Positions 1 to 9,338 of a stretch of 10,339 nucleotides of DNA are shown piece by piece. The stretch is from Saccoglossus kowalevskii (lineage: Eukaryota > Hemichordata > Enteropneusta > Harrimaniidae). Numbering within the stretch: the first letter of the stretch is position 1; every line of letters begins with the position of its first letter. The stretch is taken from assembly GCF_000003605.2 (NCBI RefSeq), contig NW_003153200.1:1-10339 (forward strand), given 5' to 3'. The position numbers were made by a program, and so were the translations under genes. The notes beneath the pieces are model-generated. The model was not told the origin of the DNA and did no database searches. It saw only the letters and a program-made list of their open reading frames with translations.

Positions 1-74
1 TTACATTACAAGTAATCCCATTGGTCACTGCAACACACCAACATACAAGCACACTTGCCCTCAACGACCAGACT
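1..74. repeat. Partial left-edge satellite monomer
   Basis: The window opens 10 bases into a monomer of the TTACATTACA class. It has a 1-bp deletion in the A-run (ACAAGTAA instead of ACAAAGTAA). It also carries CCAACATAC, the mark of the P variant that precedes an E variant elsewhere (for example 1351 and 4406). The E monomer does follow, at 75, so the array continues leftward out of the window in the usual order. Confidence 0.9.
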
Positions 75-1435
75 GATGATCTGTTTACATTACAAAGCAA
101 ACCCATTGGTAACTGCAGTACACCCACATACAAGCACACTTGCCCTACACGACCAGACTGATGATCTGTGTGCAGCACAAAGTAAACCCATTAGACACTG
201 CAATACACACACATACAAGCACACTTGCCCTCCACGACCAGACTGATGATCTGTTTACATTACAAAGTAAACCCATTGGTCACTGCAACTCACCCACATT
301 CAAGCACACTTGCCCTCCACGACCAGACTGATGATCTGTTTGCAGCACAAAGTAAACCCATTGGTCAATGCAACACACCCACATAAAAGCACACTTGCCC
401 TCCACGACCAGACTGATGATCTGTTTGCAGCACAAAGTAAACCTATTGGTCACAGCAACACATACCACATACAAGCACACTTGCCCTCCACGACCAGACT
501 GATGATCTGTTTGCAGCACAAAGTAAACCCATTGGTCACAGCAACACACCCACATACAAGACCAATTGCCCTCAACGACCAGACTGATAATCTGTTTGCA
601 GCACAAAGTAAACCTTTTGGTCACTGCAACACACGCACATACAAGCACACTTGCCCTCGACGACCAGACTGATGATCTGTTTGCAGCACAAAGCAAACCC
701 ATTGGTCACTGCAACACACCCACATACAAGCACACTTGCCCTCCACGACCAGACTGATGATCTGTTTGCAGCACAAAGTAAACCCTTTGGTCACTGCAAC
801 ACACCCACATACAAGCACACTTGCCCTCCACGACCAGACTGATGATCTGTTTGCAGCACAAAGTAAACCCATTGGTCACAGCAACACACCCACATACAAG
901 ACCAATTGCCCTCAACGACCAGACTGATAATCTGTTTGCAGCACAAAGTAAACATATTGGTCACTGCAACACACGCACATACAAGCACACTTGCCCTCGA
1001 CGATCAGACTGACGATCTGTTTGCAGCACAAAGCAAACCCATTGGTCACTGCAACACACCCACATACAAGCACCCTTGCCCTCCATGACCAGACTGATGA
1101 TCTGTTTGCAGCACAAAGTAAACCCATTGGTCACTGCAACACACCAACATACAAGTACACTTGCCCCCCACGACCAGACTGATGATCTGTTTGCAGCACA
1201 AAGTAAACCCATTAGTCACTGCAACATATCGACATACAAGCACACTTGCCTTCGACGACCAGACTGATGATCTGTTCACATTACTAAGTAAACCCATTGG
1301 TCACTGCAACACACCCACATACAAGCACACTTGCCCTCCACGACCAGAGTGATGATCTGTTTACATTACAAAGTAAACCCATTGGTCACTGCAACACACC
1401 AACATACAAGCACACTTGCCCTCCACGACCAGACT
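75..1435. repeat. Higher-order block 1 (16 monomers)
   Basis: Monomer starts and variants: 75 E (AAGCAAACCC, GGTAACTGCAGTAC), 160 F (GTGTGCAGC, ATTAGACAC), 245 D (GCAACTCACCCACATTCAAG), 330 I (GGTCAATGC), 415 J (AAACCTATT, GTCACAGC; 86 bp), 501 C (CAAGACCAATTGCCCTCAAC), 586 K (GATAATCTG, ACACGCAC, CTCGACG), 671 L (AAGCAAACCC after TTGCAGCAC), 756 A (plain), 841 C, 926 K, 1011 L, 1096 M (CCAACATAC), 1181 N (ATTAGTCACTGCAACATATC), 1266 O (ACATTACTAAG), 1351 P (ACATTACAAAG with CCAACATAC). The next E starts at 1436, giving a 1361-bp period here. This is the fullest run of the ordered variant series and serves as the reference for the other blocks. The letters are my own labels. Confidence 0.85.
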
Positions 1436-2796
1436 GATGATCTGTTTACATTACAAAGCAAACCCATTGGTAACTGCAGTACACCCACATACAAGCACAC
1501 TTGCCCTCCACGACCAGACTGATGATCTGTGCGCAGCACAAAGTAAACCCATTGGTCACTGCAACTCACGCACATTCAAGCACACTTGCCCTCCACGACC
1601 AGACTGATGATCTGTTTGCAGCGCAAAGTAAACCCATTGGTCAATGCAACACATCCACATACAAGCACACTTGCCCTCCACGACCAGATTGATGATCTGT
1701 TTGCAGCAAAAAGTAAACCTATTGGTCACAGCAACACACCCACATACAAGCACACTTGCCCTCCACGACCAGACTGATGATCTGTTTGCAGCACAAAGTA
1801 AACCCATTGGTCACAGCAACACACCCACATACAAGATCAATTGCCCTCAACGACCAGACTGATAATCTGTTTGCAGCACAAAGTAAACCTATTTGATCAC
1901 TGCAACACACGCACATACAAGCACACTTGCCCTCGACGACCAGACTGATGATCTGTTTGCAGCATAAAGCAAACCCATTGGTCACTGCAACACACCCACA
2001 TACAAGCACACTTGCCTTCCACGACCAGACTGATGATCTGTTTGCAGCACAAAGTAAACCCATTGGTCACTGCAACACACCAACATACAAGCACACTTGC
2101 CCTAAACGACCAGACTGATGACCTGTTTGCAGCACAAAGTAAACACATTAGTCACTGCAACACATCCACATACAAGCACACTTGCCCTCGACGACCAGAC
2201 TGATGATCTGTTTACATTACTAAGTAAACCAATTGGTCACTGCAACACACCCACATACAAGAACACTTGCCCTCCACGACCAGACTGACGATCTGTTTAC
2301 ATTACAAAGTAAAGCCATTGGTCACTGCAACACACCCACTTACAAGCACACTTGCCCTCCACGACCAGACTGATGATCTGTTTGCAGCACAAAGTAAACT
2401 CATTGGTCACTGCAACACACCCACATACAAGCACACTTGCCCTCCACGACCAGACTGATGATCTGTTTACATTACAAAGTAAACGCATTGGTCACTGCAA
2501 CACACCCACATACAAGCACACTTGCCCTCCAAGACCAGACTGATGATCTTTTTGCATTACAAAGTAAACTCATTGGTCACTGCAACACACCCACATACAA
2601 GCACACTTGCCCTCCACGACCAGACTGATGATCTGTTTACATTACAAAGTAAACCCATTGGTCACTGCAACACACACACATACAAGCACACTTGCCCTCC
2701 ACGACCAGACTGATGATCTGTGTGCAGCACACAGTAAACCCATTGGTCACTGCAACACACCCACATACAAGACCAATTGCCCTCAATGACCAGATT
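1436..2796. repeat. Higher-order block 2, with an F/D fusion
   Basis: Variant order: 1436 E, 1521 F/D fusion, 1606 I, 1691 J, 1776 C, 1861 K (86 bp, extra T in ATTTGATCACT), 1947 L, 2032 M, 2117 N, 2202 O, then a run dominated by TTACATTACA-class monomers (2287, 2457, 2542, 2627) with one TTGCAGCACA monomer at 2372. It ends at 2712 in a hybrid that opens like F (TGTGTGCAGC) and closes like C (GACCAATTGCCCTCAATGAC). The E-to-O order matches block 1, minus one monomer at the F/D fusion and minus one internal A-C-K-L cycle. This is what unequal exchange between out-of-register blocks would produce. Confidence 0.8.
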
Positions 2797-3301
2797 GATA
2801 ATTTGTGGCAGCACTAAGTAAACTTTTTGGTCAATGCAACACACGCACATACAAGCACACTTGACCTGGACGGCCAGATGGATGATCTGTAGGCAGCACA
2901 AAGCAAATCCGTTGGTCAATGCAACACACCCACATACAAGCACGCTTGCCCTCCACGGCCAGATTGATGATGTGTTGGCAGCACAAAGTAAACCAGTGGT
3001 CACTGCAACACACCAACATACAAGCACACTTGTCCTCCACGACCAGAATGATGATTTGTTTGCAGCACAAAGTAAACCCATTAGTCACTGCAACACATCC
3101 ACATACAAGCACACTTGTCCTCCACGACCAGAATGATGATTTGTCAGCAGCACAAAGTAAACTCATTGGTCACAACAACACAACCACATACAACCACACT
3201 TTTCCTCCACGAGCAGGATGATGATTTGTTTACATTACATAGTAACATCGGTGATCGCAGCACCACAACCTCCTAGAAGCACAGTTGTCAATGACCAGAC
3301 T
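2797..3301. repeat. Degenerate satellite pocket 1
   Basis: Six monomers here are clearly more mutated than their surroundings. The landmark changes to ATTTGTGG, ATCTGTAGG, ATGTGTTGG and ATTTGTTTG. A deletion shortens the M-like unit (AAACCAGTGGTCAC), and the last unit (3220-3301, 82 bp) is barely recognisable. The underlying variants still read K (2797, ACACGCAC), L (2882, AAGCAAATCC), M (about 2967, CCAACATAC), N (about 3051, ATTAGTCACTGCAACACATCC), so the order of the intact blocks is kept. At 3302 the array returns abruptly to intact N and O monomers identical to 2117-2286. Confidence 0.85.
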
Positions 3302-4490
3302 GATGACCTGTTTGCAGCACAAAGTAAACACATTAGTCACTGCAACACATCCACATACAAGCACACTTGCCCTCGACGACCAGACTGATGATCTGTTTAC
3401 ATTACTAAGTAAACCAATTGGTCACTGCAACACACCCACATACAAGAACACTTGCCCTCCACGACCAGACTGATGATCTGTTTACATTACAAAGTAAACT
3501 CATTGGTCACTGCATCACACCCACATACAAGCACACTTGCCCTCCACGACCAGACAGATGATCTGTTTACATTACAAAGTAAACCCATTGGTCACTGCAA
3601 CACACCAACATACAAGCACACTTGCCCTCCACGACCAGACTGATGATCTGTTTACATTACAAAGTAAACCCATTGGTCACTGCAACACACCCACATACAA
3701 GCACACTTGCCCTCCACGACTAGACTGATTATCTGTGTGTAGAACAAAGTAAACCCATTGGCCACTGCAACACACCCACGTACAAGCACACTTGCCACCC
3801 ACGACCAGATTGATGATCTGTTTACATTACAAAGTAAACCCATTGCTCACTGCAACACACCCACATACAAGCACACTTGCCCTTGACGACCAAACTGATG
3901 ATCTGTTTGCAGCACAAAGTAAACCCATTGGTCACTGCAACACACCCACATACAAGCACACTTGCCCTCCACGACCAGACTGATGATCTGTTTGCAGCAC
4001 AAAGTAATCCCATTGGTCACTACAACACACCCACATACAAGCACACTTGCCCCCCACGACCAGACTGATGATCTGTTTGCAGCACAAAGTAAACCCATTG
4101 GTCACAGCAACACACCCACATACAAGACCAATTGCCCTCAACGACCAGACTGATAATCTGTTTGCAGCACAAAGTAAACCCATTAGACACAGCTACACAC
4201 CCACATACAAGCACACTTGCCCTCCACGACAAGACTGATGATCTGTTTGCAGCACAAAGTAAACCCATTAGTCACTGCAACATATCCACATACAAGCACA
4301 CTTGCCCTCGACGACCAGACTGATGATCTGTTTACATTACTAAGTAAACCCATTGGTCACTGCAACCACCCACATACAAGCACACTTGCCCTCCACGACC
4401 AGACTGATGATCTGTTTACATTACAAAGTAAACCCATTGGTCACTGCAACACACCAACATACAAGCACACTTGCCCTCCACGACCAGACT
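3302..4490. repeat. Higher-order block 3
   Basis: Variants: 3302 N, 3387 O, 3472, 3557 and 3642 TTACATTACA-class, 3727 (a somewhat mutated unit, GATTATCTGTGTGTAGAAC), 3812 TTACATTACA-class with CATTGCTCAC and CCTTGACGACCAAAC, 3897 A, 3982 A-like (AAGTAATCCC, CACTACAAC, run of Cs), 4067 C, 4152 K/F hybrid (GATAATCTG with ATTAGACACAGCTAC), 4237 N, 4322 O (84 bp), 4406 P. E follows at 4491. The stretch 3302-3471 is a perfect copy of 2117-2286. The stretch 3812-4151 reappears almost unchanged at 9168-9508. Confidence 0.8.
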
Positions 4491-6360
4491 GATGATCTGT
4501 TTACATTACAAAGCAAACCCATTGGTAACTGCAGTACACCCACATACAAGCACACTTGCCCTCCACGACCAGACTGATGATCTGTGTGCAGCACAAAGTA
4601 AACCCATTAGACACAGCAACACACCCACATACAAGCACACTTGCCCTCCACGACCAGACTGATGATCTGTTTACATTACAAAGTAAACCCATTTGTCACG
4701 GCAACTCACCCACATTCAAGCACACTTGCCCTCCACGACCAGACTGATGATCTGTTTGCATCACAAAGTAAACCCATTGGTCAATGCAACACACCCACAT
4801 ACAAGCACACTTGCCCTCCACGACCAGACTGATGATCTGTTTGCAGCACAAAGTAAACCCATTGGTCACTGCAACACACCCACATACAAGCACACTTGCC
4901 CTCCACGACCAGACTGATGATCTGTTTGCAGCACAAAGTAAACCCATTGGTCACAGCAACACACCCACACACAAGACCAATTGCTCTGAACGACCAGACT
5001 GATAATCTGTTTGCAGCACAAAGTAAACCTTTTGGTCACTGCAACACACGCACATACAAGCACACTTGACCTCGACGACCAGACTGATGATCTGTTTGCA
5101 GCACAAAGCAAAACCATTGGTCACTGCAACACACCCACATACAAGCACACTTGCCCTCCACGACCAGATAGATGATCTGTTTGCAGCACAAAGTAAACCC
5201 ATTGGTCACTGCAACACACCAACATACAAGCACACTTGCCCTCCACGACCAGACTGATGATCTGTTTGCAGCACAAAGTAAACCCATTGGTCACTGCAAC
5301 ACACCCACATACAAACACACTTGCCCTCCACGACCAGATTGATGATCTGTTTGCAGCACAAAGTAAACCCATTGGTCACTGCAACACACCCACATACAAG
5401 CACACTTGCCCCCCACGACCAGACTGATGATCTGTTTGCAGCACAAAGTAAACCCATTGGTCACAGCAACACACCCACATACAAGACCAATTGCCCTCAA
5501 CGACCAGACTGATAATCTGTTTGCAGCACAAAGTAAACCCATTAGACACAGCTACACACCCACATACAAGCACACTTGCCCTCCACGACCAGACTGATGA
5601 TCTGTTTACATTACAAAGTAAACCCATTTGTCACGGCAACTCACCCACATTCAAGCACACTTGCCCTCCACGACCAGACTGATGATCTGTTTGCATCACA
5701 AAGTAAACCCATTGGTCAATGCAACACACCCACATACAAACACACTTGCCCTCCACGACCAGACTGATGATCTGTTTGCAGCACAAAGTAAACCCATTGG
5801 TCACTGCAACACACCCACATACAAGCACACTTGCCCTCCACGACCATACTGATGATCTGTTTGCAGCACAAAGTAAACCCATTGGTCACAGCAACACACC
5901 CACATACAAGACCAATTGCCCTCAACGACCAGACTGATAATCTGTTTGCAGCACAAAGTAAACATATTGGTCACAGCAACACACGCACATACAAGCACAC
6001 TTGCCCTCGACGACCAGACTGATGATCTGTTTGCAGCACAAAGCAAACCCATTGGTCACTGTAGCACACCCACATACAAGCACACTCGCCCTCCACGACC
6101 AGACTGATGATCTGTTTGCAGCACAAAGTAAACCCATTGGTCACTGCAACACACCAACATACAAGCACACTTGCCCTCCACGACCAGACTGATGATCTGT
6201 TTGCATCACAAAGTAAACTCATTGGTTACTGCAACACACCCACATACAAGCACACTTGCCCTCCACGACCAGACTGATGATCTGTTTGCAGCACAAAGTA
6301 AATCCATTGTTCACTGCAACACACCCACACACAAGCACACTTGCCCTCCACGACCTGAAT
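4491..6360. repeat. Higher-order block 4, with an 11-monomer (935-bp) repeat
   Basis: Variants: 4491 E, 4576 F, 4661 D' (CATTTGTCACGGCAACTCAC), 4746 I' (TTGCATCAC with GTCAATGC), 4831 A, 4916 C, 5001 K, 5086 L, 5171 M, 5256 A, 5341 A (CCCCCCACG), 5426 C, 5511 K/F hybrid, 5596 D', 5681 I', 5766 A, 5851 C, 5936 K, 6021 L, 6106 M, 6191 a TTGCATCAC unit, 6276 A. The series D'-I'-A-C-K-L-M starting at 4661 repeats from 5596, an offset of exactly 935 bp (11 x 85). The first 340 bp of the two copies differ at only a handful of positions. Confidence 0.82.
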
Positions 6361-6615
6361 GACGATCTGTTTAACTTGCATCATCAACCCATTGGTCACT
6401 GCAACACACCCACATACAAACACACTTGCCCTCCTTGACTTAACTGATGATCTTTTTGCCCACTTTCTACACCTGTTGTAATCTGTAACACACCCGCATA
6501 GATCCCCCTTTGCCATCCACGACCAGACTGATTATCTGTTGGCACCACAAACTAAATTTTCTGCTCACTGCTCTGTGCTCACATTTCACACACACTTGCC
6601 CTCCACGACCAGACT
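6361..6615. repeat. Degenerate satellite pocket 2
   Basis: Three strongly diverged monomers: 6361-6445, 6446-6529 (84 bp) and 6530-6615 (86 bp). The middle one keeps only the landmark GATGATCTTTTTGC, an ACACACCCGCATA core and the closing CCACGACCAGACT. Its centre (CCCACTTTCTACACCTGTTG) is hard to align. The third has GATTATCTGTTGGCACC and TTCACACACACTTGCC. Length stays near 85 bp per unit, so this is decay by substitution rather than insertion of foreign DNA. Intact I'-type satellite resumes at 6616. Confidence 0.85.
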
Positions 6616-7892
6616 GATGATCTCTTTGCATCACAAAGTAAACCCATTGGTCAATGCAACACACCCACATACAAGCACACTTGCCCTCCTCGACCAGACT
6701 GATGATCTGTTTACATTACAAAGTAAACCCATTGGTCACTGCAACACAACAACATACAAGCACACTTGCCCTCCACGACCAGACTGATGATCTGTTTACA
6801 TTACAAAGCAAACCCATTGGTAACTACAGTACACCCACATACAAGCACACTTGCCCTCCACGACCAGACTGATGATCTGTGTGCAGCACAAAGTAAACCC
6901 ATTGGTCACTGCAACTCACCCACATTCAAGCACACTTGCCCTCCACGACCAGACTGATGATCTGTTTGCAGCACAAAGTAAACCCATTGGTCAATGCAAC
7001 ACACCCACATACAAGCACACTTGCCCTCCACGACCAGACTGATGATCTGTTTGCAGCACAAAGTAAACCTATTGGTCACAGCAACACACCCACATACAAG
7101 CACACTTGCCCTCCACGACCAGACTGATGATCTGTTTACATTACAAAGTAAACTCATTTGTCACGGCAACTCACCCACATTCAAGCACACTTGCCCTCCA
7201 CGACCAGACTGATGATCTCTTTGCATCACAAAGTAAACCCATTGGTCAATGCAACACACCCACATACAAGCACACTTGCCCTCCACGACCAGACTGATGA
7301 TCTGTTTGCAGCACAAAGTAAACCCATTGGTCACTGCAACACACCCACATACAAGCACACTTGCCCTCCACGACCAGACTGATGATCTGTTTGCAGCACA
7401 ATGTAAACCCATTGGTCACAGCAACACACCCACATACAAGACCAATTGCCCTCAACGACCAGACTGATAATCTGTTTGCAGCACAAAGTAAACCAATTGG
7501 TCACTGCAATACACGCACATACAAGCACACTTGCCCTCGACGACCAGACTGATGATCTGTTTGCAGCAAAAAGCAAACCCATTGGTCACTGCAACACACA
7601 CACATACAAGCACACTTGCCCTCCACGACCAGACTGATGATCTGTTTGCAGCACAAAGTAAACCCATTGGTCACGGCAACTCACCCACATTCAAGCACAC
7701 TTGCCCTCCACGACCAGACTGATGATCTGTTTACATTACAAAGTAAACCCATTGGTCACAGCAAACACACCCACATACAAGACCAATTGCCCTCAACGAC
7801 CAGACTGATAATCTGTTTGCAGCACAAGTAAACCCATTGGTAACTACAGTACACCCACAAAACAAGCACACTTGCCCTCTACGACCAGGACT
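6616..7892. repeat. Higher-order block 5, left copy of the nine-monomer duplication
   Basis: Variants: 6616 I' (ATCTCTTTGCATCAC), 6701 P (ACAACAACATAC), 6786 E, 6871 F/D fusion, 6956 I, 7041 J, 7126 D', 7211 I', 7296 A, 7381 C, 7466 K, 7551 L, then three hybrid units: 7636 (A start, D end), 7721 (TTACATTACA start, C end; 86 bp) and 7807 (K start, E end; 86 bp). The part 6701-7465 is copied at 7893-8657. Confidence 0.8.
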
Positions 7893-8997
7893 GATGATCT
7901 GTTTACATTACAAAGTAAAACCCATTGGTCACTGCAACACAACAACATACAAGCACACTTGCCCTCAACGACCAGACTGATGATCTGTTTACATTACAAA
8001 GCAACCCATTGGTAACTACAGTACACCCACATACAAGCACACTTGCCCTCCACGACCAGACTGATGATCTGTGTGCAGCACAAAGTAAACCCATTGGTCA
8101 CTGCAACTCACCCACATTCAAGCACACTTGCCCTCCACGACCAGACTGATGATCTGTTTGCAGCACAAAGTAAACCCATTGGTCAATGCAACACACCCAC
8201 ATACAAGCACACTTGCCCTAGACGACCAGACTGATGATCTGTTTGCAGCACAAAGTAAACCTATTGGTCACAGCAACACACCCACATACAAGCACACTTG
8301 CCCTCCACGACCAGACTGATGATCTGTTTACATTACAAAGTAAACTCATTTGTCACGGCAACTCACCCACATTCAAGCACACTTGCCCTCCACGACCAGA
8401 CTGATGATCTCTTTGCATCACAAAGTAAACCCATTGGTCAATGCAACACACCCACATACAAGCACTATTGCCCTCCACGACCAGACTGATGATCTGTTTG
8501 CAGCACAAAGTAAACCCATTGGTCACTGCAACACACCCACATACAAGCACACTTGCCCTCCACGACCAGACTGATGATCTGTTTGCAGCACAAAGTAAAC
8601 CCATTGGTCACAGCAACACACCCACATACAAGACCAATTGCCATCAATGACCAGACTGATAATCTGTTTGCAGCACAAAGTAAACCATTTGGTCACTGCA
8701 ACACACGCACATATAAGCACACTTGACCTCGACGACCAGACTGATGATCTGTTTGCAGCACAAAGCAAACCCATTGGTCATTGCAACACACCCACATACA
8801 AGCACACTTGCCCTCCACGACCAGACTGATGATCTGTTTGCAGCACAAAGTAAACCCATTAGTCACTGCAACACATCCACATACAAGCACACTTGCCCTC
8901 CACGACCAGACTGATGATCTGTTTGCAGCACAAAGTAAACCCATTGGTCACTGCAACACACCCACATACAAACACACTTGCCCTCCACGACCAGATT
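7893..8997. repeat. Higher-order block 6, right copy of the nine-monomer duplication
   Basis: Variants: 7893 P, 7979 E, 8063 F/D fusion, 8148 I, 8233 J, 8318 D', 8403 I' (ATCTCTTTGCATCAC), 8488 A, 8573 C, 8658 K, 8743 L, 8828 N-like, 8913 A. The first nine monomers (to 8657) match 6701-7465 with scattered single-base changes and two compensating 1-bp indels, at an offset of about 1192 bp. From 8658 the K monomer instead resembles the one at 5001 (ACTTGACCTCGACG), so similarity to the left copy weakens there. Confidence 0.8.
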
Positions 8998-9338
8998 GAT
9001 GATCTGTTTACATTACAAAGTAAACCCATTGCTCACTGCAACACACCCACATACAAGCACACTTGCCCTTGACGACCAAACTGATGATCTGTTTGCAGCA
9101 CAAAGTAAACCCATTGGTCACTGCAACACACCCACATACAAGCACACTTGCCCTCCACGACCAGATTGATGATCTGTTTACATTACAAAGTAAACCCATT
9201 GCTCACTGCAACACACCCACATACAAGCACACTTGCCCTTGACGACCAAACTGATGATCTGTTTGCAGCACAAAGTAAACCCATTGGGTCACTGCAACAC
9301 ACCCACATACAAGCACACTTGCCCTCCACGACCAGACT
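8998..9338. repeat. Recent dimer duplication in the satellite
   Basis: The two-monomer unit 8998-9167 (TTACATTACA-class with CATTGCTCAC and CCTTGACGACCAAAC, followed by a plain A monomer) is repeated immediately at 9168-9338. The only differences are one inserted G (CATTGGGTCAC, around 9286-9288) and a T-to-C change near the end (CCAGATT to CCAGACT). The same dimer also occurs singly at 3812-3981. Confidence 0.9.

Noticed and set aside
6446-6529. A possible inserted foreign element in the decayed pocket.
   Set aside because: Unit length is preserved (84 bp), both ends remain satellite (GATGATCT and CCACGACCAGACT), and no terminal repeats or duplications are present. Substitution decay fits better.
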